Source: Pedobacter polysacchareus (lineage in GTDB: Bacteria; Bacteroidota; Bacteroidia; Sphingobacteriales; Sphingobacteriaceae). From it: DNA of 64,000 nucleotides. Position 1 is the stretch's first letter. Every line of letters begins with the position of its first letter. Position numbers and translations under genes: made by a program. The notes under the pieces were generated by a model, which did not search any database, had not been told where the DNA came from, and worked only from the letters and a program-made list of their open reading frames with translations. Below are positions 37,835-46,929 of the stretch, in pieces. The stretch is taken from assembly GCF_019802255.1 (NCBI RefSeq), contig NZ_JAHYSS010000002.1, forward strand, positions 1 to 64,000, read 5' to 3'.

Positions 37835-38638
37835 ATGAGTAAAATTATTGCATTGGCAAATCAAAAAGGTGGTGTAGGTAAAACGACTTCATCTATAAAC
37901 TTAGCCGCAAGTTTAGCCGTACTGGAATACAGAACTTTACTGGTTGACGCAGATCCACAGGCTAACTCAACCTCAGGTATCGGCTTTGATCCGAGAAGTA
38001 TTAAAAATAGCATCTATGAGTGTATCATTAATGATATCGAACCGATGGATGCCATTCAAAAAACAGAAACCCCTAATTTGGACCTGCTGCCGGCGCATAT
38101 CGACCTGGTAGGAGCGGAAATAGAGATGATCAATCTCAATAACAGGGAATATAAAATGAAAGCGGTGCTGGAGAAGGTAAAGGATCAATACGATTTTATT
38201 ATCGTGGATTGTTCTCCATCATTAGGTTTAATTACCATCAATGCGCTGACTGCTGCGGATTCGGTAATTATTCCGGTGCAATGCGAATATTTTGCATTGG
38301 AAGGATTAGGTAAGTTACTGAACACCATTAAGATCGTTCAAAACCGCCTGAATCCGGAGTTGGAAATTGAAGGGATTTTACTGACGATGTATGACGTGCG
38401 TTTACGCCTTTCAAACCAGGTGGTAGAAGAAGTGAGAACGCATTTTCAGGACTTAGTTTTTGAAACCATTATTCAAAGAAATACACGCCTGAGTGAGGCG
38501 CCAAGTTACGGTATATCTGTGATCATGCACGATGCCAACTGTAAAGGGGCGATCAACTATTTGAACCTGGCACGCGAAATCGTTCGTAAAAACGGATTGG
38601 TAACGGAAGTGCAGGATGTAAATAAAGCAATTATATAA
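37835..38638 (+). CDS. parA: Chromosome partition ATPase ParA
   Basis: A 267-residue Walker-type ATPase that coats the nucleoid and moves ParB-bound origin DNA. The deviant Walker A motif KGGVGKTT (11-18) and the VDADPQANS and IIVDCSPSLG blocks are intact. The short form without an N-terminal DNA-binding domain is the chromosomal type. It starts the operon parA-parB-DUF5683-dapB-lepB, a conserved order in Bacteroidetes, and lies 10 bases before parB. Confidence 0.97.
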   Translation: MSKIIALANQKGGVGKTTSSINLAASLAVLEYRTLLVDADPQANSTSGIGFDPRSIKNSIYECIINDIEPMDAIQKTETPNLDLLPAHIDLVGAEIEMINLNNREYKMKAVLEKVKDQYDFIIVDCSPSLGLITINALTAADSVIIPVQCEYFALEGLGKLLNTIKIVQNRLNPELEIEGILLTMYDVRLRLSNQVVEEVRTHFQDLVFETIIQRNTRLSEAPSYGISVIMHDANCKGAINYLNLAREIVRKNGLVTEVQDVNKAII

Positions 38639-38648
38639 AACTATTTTA

Positions 38649-39569
38649 ATGACATCTTTTCAGCGAAAAACAGGTTTAGGTAAAGGATTAAGTGCGCTTT
38701 TAGATGACAGCGATTCGGTGAACCTACCGAAAAACGGAGTCAATCCTGTAAGCGAAAACAGGCAGGAAAATAGCAATAACAGCGCTATTGGACACATCAA
38801 AATCTCTGATATTGATACCAATCCTTACCAGCCGCGTACGGAGTTTGATCAGGTTGCTTTAATTGAACTTTCTGAGTCGATTAAGGTACAGGGTCTGATT
38901 CAGCCGATCACCGTAAGAAAGCAGGCAGGAAATCGTTTCCAGCTGATTTCAGGTGAACGCAGGTTAAGGGCATCGAAGCTGGCTGGCCTGACGGAAATCC
39001 CTGCCTATGTGCGCAATGCCAATGATCAGCAAATGCTGGAAATGGCTTTAATTGAGAACATTCAACGTGAAAACCTGAATGCAATTGAAGTGGCATTGTC
39101 TTTCCAAAGAATGCTGGAAGAATGTAATTTAAAACAAGACCAGCTGGGCGAACGTGTAGGTAAAAACCGGACTACGGTAACCAATTACTTAAGGCTGCTG
39201 AAATTGCCTCCATCGATTCAAATCTCGATCAGAGATCAGAAAATATCTATGGGTCACGCCCGCGCATTGATCAATGTGGAAGATGTCGAAAAACAACTTT
39301 ACATCCACCACGAAATCCTGGATAAAGGCCTTTCTGTAAGGAAAGTGGAAGAATTGGTGAGAGGGATCAACAGTTTAGACCTGAATGCGAAGCGTCCTAA
39401 ACAATCCAATGGCGTATCTTTTGAATACCAGAAATTGCAGAAAGACCTCGCTACAAAATTCTCAACGAAAGTGAAATTGAAAGTGGGAGAGAACGGTAAA
39501 GGTGCAATTGAAATTCCTTTTATGTCGGAAGACGACCTGAGCAGAATTTTAGAATTATTAGATTGGTAA
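38649..39569 (+). CDS. parB: Chromosome partition protein ParB
   Basis: A 306-residue CTP-dependent DNA clamp that loads at parS sites. It has the N-terminal ParA-contact motif (KTGLGKGLSALL), the ParB/CTPase core from about residue 45 (NPYQPR, ISGERRLRASKLAG, ENIQRENLNAIEVA), a helix-turn-helix (about 155-200, GERVGKNRTTVTNYLRLL) and a C-terminal dimerisation segment. I looked for parS (TGTTTCACGTGAAACA type) near the operon and saw none. The stop overlaps the next ATG. Confidence 0.97.
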   Translation: MTSFQRKTGLGKGLSALLDDSDSVNLPKNGVNPVSENRQENSNNSAIGHIKISDIDTNPYQPRTEFDQVALIELSESIKVQGLIQPITVRKQAGNRFQLISGERRLRASKLAGLTEIPAYVRNANDQQMLEMALIENIQRENLNAIEVALSFQRMLEECNLKQDQLGERVGKNRTTVTNYLRLLKLPPSIQISIRDQKISMGHARALINVEDVEKQLYIHHEILDKGLSVRKVEELVRGINSLDLNAKRPKQSNGVSFEYQKLQKDLATKFSTKVKLKVGENGKGAIEIPFMSEDDLSRILELLDW

Positions 39570-40276
39570 TGTCAAAGGCTTTTCTTTTGTCAGGATGCTT
39601 GTTTTTTGCTGCGATTGCAGTGAAGGCACAGGACGTGACACCGCTAAAAAAAGACAGTACCGCTGCAGTGGCAGCTCCGGTTAAAAGTAAAACAGATACT
39701 TTAAAGCCTAAATATATAAATCCTGGCAAAATTGCCGGTCGACAGGCCATGTTGCGTTCTGCAATGTTACCAGGTTTGGGGCAGATCAGAAGCGGTTTAA
39801 ACGTGTATCGTGGGTTAAAAGTAGCTGGTATTTATACTGGCGCAACTTTACTGACCCTTTCTTATATTGACAATAACAATAGTTACCACATCTTTCTTAC
39901 GGAATTACAAACGAGGGCAAAGATAGCAGCCTATAATCAGGCAGTGGCAGCAAATGGTGGAACCCCTCCACCGGGCCTTGTGAAGCCGGATGTAAAAGCA
40001 GATCCAAATTACGCGTCAGTGAGTGACGCCAATCTGGTGACTGCAAAAGATACTTATAGAAGAAATAAAGATGTCATTCTGTTCTCTTTTGTAGGATTGT
40101 ATCTTTTAAATATCGTGGACGCCTATGTAGATGCCCGATTAAAATATTTTGATGTAGGTGATGTGTCTGTGAAGCTGGCTCCTACTATGATAAACAACAG
40201 CAGCATGTACGGCAGCAATAGCATCAATGGGTTAAACCTGCCTGTACCAGGAATTAAATTAGCCGTCCGTTTTTAA
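39569..40276 (+). CDS. DUF5683 envelope protein
   Basis: A 235-residue protein of the DUF5683 type. The signal sequence (1-20, ending VKAQ) is followed by a low-complexity Ala/Lys/Thr segment (24-50), then the conserved core MLRSAMLPGLGQIRSG, which resembles the glycine-turn pairs of small integral membrane proteins, and a second hydrophobic stretch VILFSFVGLYLLNIVDAYVDA. Function is unknown. ATG 39569 overlaps the parB stop as TAATG, so translation is coupled; dapB follows 47 bases later. Confidence 0.85.
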   Translation: MSKAFLLSGCLFFAAIAVKAQDVTPLKKDSTAAVAAPVKSKTDTLKPKYINPGKIAGRQAMLRSAMLPGLGQIRSGLNVYRGLKVAGIYTGATLLTLSYIDNNNSYHIFLTELQTRAKIAAYNQAVAANGGTPPPGLVKPDVKADPNYASVSDANLVTAKDTYRRNKDVILFSFVGLYLLNIVDAYVDARLKYFDVGDVSVKLAPTMINNSSMYGSNSINGLNLPVPGIKLAVRF

Positions 40277-40323
40277 TTGACCAGGACGATTACAGCATAA
40301 ATTATTAATTGAACCAAAAAAAA

Positions 40324-41064
40324 ATGAAAATAGCACTATTGGGTTATGGTAAAATGGGTCAGATTATTGAACGTTTTGCTCTGGAAAGAGGCCACGAGGT
40401 GGTTTTGAAAATCAGCTCATCCAATTTGGATGACCTCAACACCGCTAACTTATCTAAGGCAGATGTAGCCATAGATTTTAGTATTCCAGCTGCCACAATA
40501 GGAAATATTTACCGTTGTTTTGAAGCCAATGTACCTATTGTTGTAGGTTCTACAGGATGGTACGGACAATTGCAGGAAGTAAAAGATGAATGTTTAGCCA
40601 GTAACAATACGCTGCTGTATGGGTCAAACTTCAGTATTGGGGTAAATATATTTTTCCATATCAATCAGGTTTTAGCGAAAGTAATGAATAACTTCCCCGC
40701 CTATGACGTGCAGGTAGAAGAGATTCACCATACTCAGAAGCTGGATTCACCAAGCGGAACCGCCATGACAATTGCTGAGGGGATCATTGATGCCTTAGAC
40801 AGCAAGAAAGAATGGGTAAATGAGTTGGTAGGAACTCCTTTTGAGGACGTGATTAAAAAAGATCAGGTGCTGATTGAGTCACACCGTATTGAACATGTTC
40901 CAGGAACACATACCGTAGTGTATAGTTCTGAAGTGGACGATATTGAGATTAAACACACCGCACACAACCGTGCTGGTTTTGCTTTGGGTGCTATAGTTGC
41001 AGCGGAGTGGTTGCAAAATAAACAAGGCTTTTATAACATAGCCGATATATTTAATTTTAAATAA
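40324..41064 (+). CDS. dapB: 4-hydroxy-tetrahydrodipicolinate reductase
   Basis: A lysine and meso-diaminopimelate pathway enzyme; 246 residues. The N-terminal dinucleotide-binding motif is GYGKMG (8-13). The catalytic and substrate block EIHHTQKLDSPSGTA has the His pair and the Lys. ATG 40324 was preferred to a TTG five codons earlier, because MKIALLGYGKMG is the standard start. The diaminopimelate product ties the gene to cell-wall synthesis, and it is co-transcribed with lepB 6 bases downstream. Confidence 0.97.
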   Translation: MKIALLGYGKMGQIIERFALERGHEVVLKISSSNLDDLNTANLSKADVAIDFSIPAATIGNIYRCFEANVPIVVGSTGWYGQLQEVKDECLASNNTLLYGSNFSIGVNIFFHINQVLAKVMNNFPAYDVQVEEIHHTQKLDSPSGTAMTIAEGIIDALDSKKEWVNELVGTPFEDVIKKDQVLIESHRIEHVPGTHTVVYSSEVDDIEIKHTAHNRAGFALGAIVAAEWLQNKQGFYNIADIFNFK

Positions 41065-41070
41065 AAAAGT

Positions 41071-42267
41071 ATGAATTGGAAATTCTGGCAAAAGAATAAA
41101 GATGCCAAGCCAGGTAAGAAAAAAACTAAAAGCCGCGAATGGTTTGATGCCATTTTATTTGCGGTCATAGCAGCTACCATCATCAGGGTGTTTTTCATTG
41201 AAGCCTATACCATTCCTACCGCCTCGATGGAAAGGTCGCTTTTAGTAGGCGATTTCTTATTTGTGAGTAAAGTGAATTATGGTGCAAGGATTCCGATGAC
41301 ACCTGTTGCCTTTCCTTTTGCCCACCATACGATGCCAATTACCGGTACTAAAGCGTATTGGGATGGCGTACAATGGAAATTCCGTAGGCTACCAGGTCTT
41401 TCTGACATTAAAAGAAATGATGTAGTGGTATTCAATTACCCGCAGGGAGATACGGTTGCAGTAGAATATCAGGATCAGGATTACTACCAGATGGTACGTT
41501 CTTTAGGATGGAAACAGGTGAACAGCCAGTTTACCATCGTGAGCAGGCCAGTAGATAAAAGAGAGAATTATATCAAAAGATGTATCGGTATTGCCGGTGA
41601 TACCATCAGCATGAAAGGCGGTTTGGTTTACCTGAATGGCAAGGCTGATCCACTAAAAAACACTGGACAGATTTCTTATGAAGTAGTTTTTAAAACTTCC
41701 GATGTGAACTTCAAAGTGTTTGAAGATATTGGATTTAATGTTTCTGACGAAATTTCTGCGATCGGTCAAAATAATTACCAGTTTACAGGTACTGCTGAGA
41801 TGATGGATAAAGTGCGCAAACTGGATTTTGTACAGTCGGTAAAGGAGATTACTGAACCAGCAGGTAAAAGAGATCCGGACATTTTTCCGTTCGACCAGAA
41901 CAGAGATTGGAATGTCGATAACTTCGGGCCAATTATTATCCCTAAAAGGGGCTGGACGGTTAAATTGGACAGTGTAACGATGCCGCTTTACGAAAGAAGC
42001 ATTCGTATTTATGAAGGAAATAAAGTAGAAAAATCTGGTAAAGGATGGTTGATCAATGGCGTCGCTGCGGATAGCTATACTTTCAAAATGGATTACTATT
42101 GGATGATGGGGGATAACCGCCATAGGTCTGCGGATTCCCGCTACTGGGGCTTTGTGCCGGAAGATCATATCGTAGGAAAAGCATTGTTCATCTGGATGAG
42201 CTATGATACCAACGGATCTTTCTTCAGTAAAATCAGATGGAATAGGTTGTTCAGAGGAATCAACTAA
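41071..42267 (+). CDS. lepB: Signal peptidase I
   Basis: Membrane-bound protease that removes signal peptides from exported proteins; 398 residues. A basic start (KPGKKKTKSREW) leads into one membrane anchor (26-44). The catalytic Ser52 lies in IPTASMERSL and the catalytic Lys169 in YIKRCIGIAGD; GDNRHRSADSRYWGFVP is the C-terminal signature. Compared with E. coli it has a large insert between the catalytic core and that signature (about 200-320), usual in Bacteroidetes. It is the last gene of the par operon, ended by the terminator at 42289. Confidence 0.97.
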   Translation: MNWKFWQKNKDAKPGKKKTKSREWFDAILFAVIAATIIRVFFIEAYTIPTASMERSLLVGDFLFVSKVNYGARIPMTPVAFPFAHHTMPITGTKAYWDGVQWKFRRLPGLSDIKRNDVVVFNYPQGDTVAVEYQDQDYYQMVRSLGWKQVNSQFTIVSRPVDKRENYIKRCIGIAGDTISMKGGLVYLNGKADPLKNTGQISYEVVFKTSDVNFKVFEDIGFNVSDEISAIGQNNYQFTGTAEMMDKVRKLDFVQSVKEITEPAGKRDPDIFPFDQNRDWNVDNFGPIIIPKRGWTVKLDSVTMPLYERSIRIYEGNKVEKSGKGWLINGVAADSYTFKMDYYWMMGDNRHRSADSRYWGFVPEDHIVGKALFIWMSYDTNGSFFSKIRWNRLFRGIN

Positions 42268-42288
42268 TTTTACTAAGCTATTTTTATG

Positions 42289-42319
42289 GACGGCTGATGC
42301 ATTGCATCAGCCGTTTTTG
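42289..42319 (+). terminator. Terminator of the parA-lepB operon
   Basis: ACGGCTGATGC (42290-42300), loop ATT, GCATCAGCCGT (42304-42314), then TTTTGTTT. A perfect 11-bp stem, 22 bases after lepB. Confidence 0.92.
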
Positions 42320-42431
42320 TTTATAATCGATTTTCCAGCCAATAGCACCGGCTCTATACGCTTCATCGCTAAATCTTTATGTGATTTCAATTCAAGTTAG
42401 CTTTACTTTAAAAATAATTTAAAAAGTATGC

Positions 42432-42461
42432 TTGCTTTGTGATAAATATATTTTAAGTTTG
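42432..42461 (+). promoter_or_regulatory. Full promoter, TTG-N19-TAAGTTTG
   Basis: TTG (42432-42434), exactly 19 bases, then TAAGTTTG (42454-42461). This is the best -33/-7 pair in the window and ends 20 bases before the TTG start of the ROK gene. Confidence 0.6.
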
Positions 42462-42481
42462 AGCCATTAAACCATAAACTT

Positions 42482-43672
42482 TTGACAGCTAGTACCAAAA
42501 AATATCGTCAGTTGAGGACAGATGTGATTAAGCACTTGTATTACGGTAAGATGTTAACTCTTGCCGAATTGAGTCACCTTACACATAAAAGTCTGCCTTT
42601 GATTACCACCATGGTGAACAACCTGATGGCTGACGGATATGTGCTGGAATATGGCTTGGCACCTTCAACAGGGGGTAGAAGAGCATTGACTTTTCTTTTG
42701 AATAAAGAAAAACAAAGCTATATCATCGCTGTTGCCATGGATCAATTGGTGACTCAGGTAGTGATCTATGATTTACTGAATGAGGTACGTATAGCCGCTG
42801 AACTTTTTCCATTTGCACTGAATGGCGATCCGGCAAATACGGAAACTCTGATTGAATTCCTGAAAAATTACATCATCAGATCCGGCATTCCACTGGAGCA
42901 AATATTAGGTCTTGGCATTGGTATGCCAGGTTTTGTAAATGCGGCGGAAGGAGTGAACCATACTTTTTTTAAAATAGAAGGGCAGGGGAATCTAAAAGAA
43001 CATTTGACGAAAGAATTGGGCCTGCCCGTATTTATCGACAATGATTCCAGTCTGATTGCATTGGCTGAACTGAAGTTTGGGGTGGCTAAAGAGCGGAAGG
43101 ATGTGATGGTAGTGAATGTAGGCTGGGGGATTGGCCTGGGGATGATCATCAATGGCAGCTTGTTTAGGGGACATAGCGGTTATGCAGGTGAGTTTAGCCA
43201 CATTCCATTGTCGCAGAGCAATAAATTGTGTGCTTGTGGTAAACAGGGCTGCCTGGAAGTTGATACCTCTTTATTGGTATTGGTGGAAAGGGCCAAATCG
43301 CAAATTGAAAATGGTATGAAATCTAGTCTGGAGTTAAGTTTTTTGGACGAAAGTAAACTCGCAGGAGATCATTTTCTGGAAGCAGCTAAAGCGGGGGATC
43401 CTTTAGCAGTTTCTATTATGGCAGATGCTGCTTTTCTAATCGGAAAAGGGCTGGCCACTTTAATCCACATCATTAATCCCGAATTAATTGTGTTGGGAGG
43501 ACGAGGCGCAATCGCCGGCAAAATGATGATGGCGCCAATTGAGCAGGCCATTCATGAATTTTGCATCCCCAGACTGGCAGAACATACAGAGATCAAAGTA
43601 TCCGCATTAAATACGGAATCTGCTCTGCTTGGCGCCGCAACGCTCGTTATTGAGAACTGTAATTTTAACTAA
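42482..43672 (+). CDS. ROK-family transcriptional regulator
   Basis: A 396-residue regulator of the NagC/Mlc/XylR type. An N-terminal winged helix-turn-helix (about 10-75, MLTLAELSHLTHKSLPLITTMVNNL) precedes a sugar-kinase-like ROK domain with a DND-containing FIDNDSSLIALAE block and the zinc-binding CACGKQGCLE. Such proteins usually repress sugar genes and release DNA on binding a sugar. The start is TTG at 42482, the only initiation codon close to the promoter. The gene directly precedes a SusC/SusD pair, which it probably controls, perhaps through the inverted repeat at 43687-43714. Confidence 0.92.
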   Translation: MTASTKKYRQLRTDVIKHLYYGKMLTLAELSHLTHKSLPLITTMVNNLMADGYVLEYGLAPSTGGRRALTFLLNKEKQSYIIAVAMDQLVTQVVIYDLLNEVRIAAELFPFALNGDPANTETLIEFLKNYIIRSGIPLEQILGLGIGMPGFVNAAEGVNHTFFKIEGQGNLKEHLTKELGLPVFIDNDSSLIALAELKFGVAKERKDVMVVNVGWGIGLGMIINGSLFRGHSGYAGEFSHIPLSQSNKLCACGKQGCLEVDTSLLVLVERAKSQIENGMKSSLELSFLDESKLAGDHFLEAAKAGDPLAVSIMADAAFLIGKGLATLIHIINPELIVLGGRGAIAGKMMMAPIEQAIHEFCIPRLAEHTEIKVSALNTESALLGAATLVIENCNFN

Positions 43673-43686
43673 ATATATGTGTAACC

Positions 43687-43714
43687 GCTTTTAGTGTAGG
43701 GATAGGCTAAAAGC
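43687..43714. promoter_or_regulatory. Inverted repeat between ROK gene and susC: candidate operator
   Basis: GCTTTTAG (43687-43694), 12 bases, CTAAAAGC (43707-43714): perfect 8-bp arms, 15 bases after the ROK stop and 60 bases before the susC ATG. The size and spacing suit a dimeric winged-helix regulator. No U-tract follows, so a terminator is less likely. Confidence 0.45.
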
Positions 43715-43773
43715 ATTTAACGTAACAGGATTAACAACTATTAACCAAATTTTAACAATTAAATCTTTATAAG

Positions 43774-46700
43774 ATGAAACAGATGTACTTGAGGTGTATG
43801 GCCGTTTTGTTATTGAATGTAATAACAATAGCTGCTTATGCGCAACAAAAGGTTACTGGAACGGTAACGGAAAAATCAGGGCAACCCATCCCTGGTGTGA
43901 GTGTCACAGAAAAGGGAACAAAAAATGGAACCTCTACAAATGGAGAAGGAAAATTTAATATTTCTGTGAAGTCTGGTGCAGTATTGGTATTCTCTTCGAT
44001 TGGTTTAACCACAAAAGAAGTAAGTGTTGGTACGTCAGCAACCTTAAATGTTGTGCTTCAGGATGAAGAAAATAAACTGAATGAAGTGGTAGTAACTGCC
44101 CTTGGTATTAAAAGAGAGAAAAAATCTTTAGGATATGCCATGCAGGAACTTAAAGGAGAATCTTTGGTAGAGGCTAGAGAACCTAACTTGGTAAACGCAT
44201 TGTCAGGTAAGGTTGCTGGTTTACAAATTACCCGTTCTAGTAGTGGTCCGGCTGGTTCATCCAAAATTACGTTAAGAGGTAACAACTCACTTACGGGTGA
44301 GAACCAACCTTTAATTGTGGTAGACGGTGTGCCAATGGATAACTTTACAGGTGCTAAGAATAATGATTTTTCTAATCCTAGTTTGGATATGGGTAACGGT
44401 TTAGCTGATATCAATCCAGAAGATATCGAAAGCATGTCTGTTCTAAAAGGCCCAACGGCTTCGGCCCTTTATGGATCAAGAGCAGGTAATGGTGTGATTT
44501 TAATTACCACAAAATCAGGTAAAGCACAAACTGGTGTTGGAATCACGGTTACTTCCTCTTTGGGAGTGGAAAGTATTGCTACTGGTCCGAATCTTCAAAA
44601 TTCATTTGGACAAGGAGCAAATAGCCTTTATGAAAAGATTTCAAATGGAAGTTGGGGTCCTAAAATTGAAGGCCAACTGGTTACAAAATGGAATGGTGAA
44701 CAAGCACCACTTCAAAGTTTTGATAACATAGGGAATTACTTTCAAACTGGTATCTCATTAAATAACGGGATTTCATTCCAGCAACAATACAAAGGAACTT
44801 CTATTTATACTTCCCTAAATCGTACTGACGATAAAAGTATTATTCCTGGTGTTAAATTGACCAGAACAAATTTAACAGCAAGAGCCGTGAGTAAATTTGG
44901 AAAGGACGACCGTTGGACAACAGATACTAAAGTTCAGTACATCAATAGCAACGCAGAAAATAGACCTTTATTAGGTTCAAGAAGTGAAAATGCTTTTGCC
45001 GCAATTTATAACTTGCCAAGATCAATGGATATCCGTGATTTTAGTGCTGCGAAAAAAGCAGATGGCAATATGTTGTGGTACGGTGGAGGAAATCAGATCA
45101 ACCCTTACTGGGCACGTCAATATAACTTGAATCAGGATGTTAGAGATCGTTTCTTAATGAATGGATCATTGAAATATCAATTCAATAATTGGTTAACTGC
45201 AGAAGTAAAAGGTGGTGCGGATATGTATACGACCAACACGGAGACTAAGGTGTATGGCGGTAGTCCAATTGTTACTACAGGAAGATATGGTGCAGGTAAA
45301 AATGTTTTCACTGAAACAAATTTCAGTACTTTAATTACTGCTAAACAAGATAATTTATTCAGCAAAGTTGGTGGTGCAATGACCTTGGGTGGCAATTTAA
45401 TGTCAAGTAAAGCTACTGGCCTGGCGGCAAACTCAGGTGAATTAGTTGTGCCAGACTTTTTTTCGTTAAACAACGGTGTAAACAGAGCAACCATAGAAGA
45501 AGAGTTCAATACAAAAAAGATCAACTCGGTATATGGATCAGGTCAGCTTAATTGGGATCAGTATTTATTCCTGGATGTGACTTTTAGAAATGACTGGACG
45601 TCTACTTTGAACAATAGTAACCGTTCTTATTTCTATCCTTCTGTGAGTACCTCTCTCGTTTTTTCTGACATGATTACTAAAACAGGTGGAACATTGCCTT
45701 CTTGGGTGAGCTACGGTAAAGTGAGAGCTTCTTATGCTGAGGTAGGCAATGACCTTGGTGCTTATAAGCTATACAATACATATACTATCGGTAAGGATCC
45801 AAATGGAAATACAACAGCCTCAAGAGGTAAAGTTTTAAATGATCCAAATGTAAAAAGCGAGTTGATTAAAGCATTTGAAGTAGGTGCGGAGATGAGATTT
45901 TTCGATAGTAAGTTTGGTTTTGATATTGCTTATTATAAATCAAATGCAACGAGACAACTGCTTGAAATCTCGATGGACCCACTGAGTGGTTATGAGAAAA
46001 GAAGGGTAAATGCTGGTGATATTCAGAATACTGGATTTGAAGCAATGTTAGATGCAAAAATGATGTCAAATCAAAATGGTTTGAACTGGAATATGTTGCT
46101 GAACTTTTCAAGAAATAACAATACGGTTAAAGAAATAACACCTGATGTTCGTGAATATCAATTAGGAGGCTATGATGACGTATATGTTTTAGCAGTAACC
46201 AATCAAAAATATGGAGAGATTTATGGAAGTAAATACCTTAGAGTAGAAGATGCTGCCAGCCCTTTTAATGGTCAGTTGATTCTTGATGCAGATGGTTTGC
46301 CTCAAAGAGGTGTGCAAAAAACAAGATTGGGAAATCAGCAGGCAAACGCTTTACTAGGTTTAACCAATAGTTTTGCTTACAAAGGATTTGGATTGTCATT
46401 CCTTGTAGATGCACGTTTCGGCGGTCAGATCTTCTCTGGAACCAATGCTGCAATGCAGGAGAACGGAACTGCAGCAGTTACCGCACCTAATGGTTTAAGA
46501 GAAAACATGGTAGTGGGTGGCGTAATCTTAAATGGTAGTGGTCAATATGTTCAGAATAGCATCGCGGTAACCCCTGAAAGATATTGGGCCAAAGTTCATA
46601 GTTACGGAAACCTAGGAATTGGGGAAGAAAATATATATGATGCAACTAATATTCGCTTAAGAAATGTTCAGTTAAATTATTCTATTCCAGCCAAATTCCT

Positions 46701-46887
46701 TTCTAAAACACCTATTCAACGCGCAAAGATTGGTGTTTCCTGCAATAATGTATGGTTAATTTCAGGTGATATGAATGGTATTGACCCGGAATCTGTATAT
46801 GCAACAAGAGGCAACGCTACTGGATTTGAAAATTTCAGTGCGCCAACTACACGTACATTTTTATTTAACTTAACACTGGGCTTCTAA
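43774..46887 (+). CDS. SusC/RagA TonB-linked outer-membrane protein
   Basis: A TonB-dependent glycan importer of 1037 residues that forms the barrel beneath a SusD lid. The signal peptide is 1-23 (ending AAYAQQ). A carboxypeptidase-regulatory-like domain (about 26-100, GTVTEKSGQPIPGVSV) leads to a TonB-box-like region near NEVVVTALGI, then the plug (about 115-250; PLIVVDGVPMDN, GPTASALYGSRAGNGVILITTK) and the barrel, ending in the aromatic strand FLFNLTLGF. It has no STN domain, so it is not of the anti-sigma-signalling type; control by the ROK protein upstream is likely. It pairs with the SusD gene 42 bases downstream. Confidence 0.97.
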   Translation: MKQMYLRCMAVLLLNVITIAAYAQQKVTGTVTEKSGQPIPGVSVTEKGTKNGTSTNGEGKFNISVKSGAVLVFSSIGLTTKEVSVGTSATLNVVLQDEENKLNEVVVTALGIKREKKSLGYAMQELKGESLVEAREPNLVNALSGKVAGLQITRSSSGPAGSSKITLRGNNSLTGENQPLIVVDGVPMDNFTGAKNNDFSNPSLDMGNGLADINPEDIESMSVLKGPTASALYGSRAGNGVILITTKSGKAQTGVGITVTSSLGVESIATGPNLQNSFGQGANSLYEKISNGSWGPKIEGQLVTKWNGEQAPLQSFDNIGNYFQTGISLNNGISFQQQYKGTSIYTSLNRTDDKSIIPGVKLTRTNLTARAVSKFGKDDRWTTDTKVQYINSNAENRPLLGSRSENAFAAIYNLPRSMDIRDFSAAKKADGNMLWYGGGNQINPYWARQYNLNQDVRDRFLMNGSLKYQFNNWLTAEVKGGADMYTTNTETKVYGGSPIVTTGRYGAGKNVFTETNFSTLITAKQDNLFSKVGGAMTLGGNLMSSKATGLAANSGELVVPDFFSLNNGVNRATIEEEFNTKKINSVYGSGQLNWDQYLFLDVTFRNDWTSTLNNSNRSYFYPSVSTSLVFSDMITKTGGTLPSWVSYGKVRASYAEVGNDLGAYKLYNTYTIGKDPNGNTTASRGKVLNDPNVKSELIKAFEVGAEMRFFDSKFGFDIAYYKSNATRQLLEISMDPLSGYEKRRVNAGDIQNTGFEAMLDAKMMSNQNGLNWNMLLNFSRNNNTVKEITPDVREYQLGGYDDVYVLAVTNQKYGEIYGSKYLRVEDAASPFNGQLILDADGLPQRGVQKTRLGNQQANALLGLTNSFAYKGFGLSFLVDARFGGQIFSGTNAAMQENGTAAVTAPNGLRENMVVGGVILNGSGQYVQNSIAVTPERYWAKVHSYGNLGIGEENIYDATNIRLRNVQLNYSIPAKFLSKTPIQRAKIGVSCNNVWLISGDMNGIDPESVYATRGNATGFENFSAPTTRTFLFNLTLGF

Positions 46888-46929
46888 TTTTTTTAACAAA
46901 GGAGATTTCCTTTATAAATCAAGATTCTG

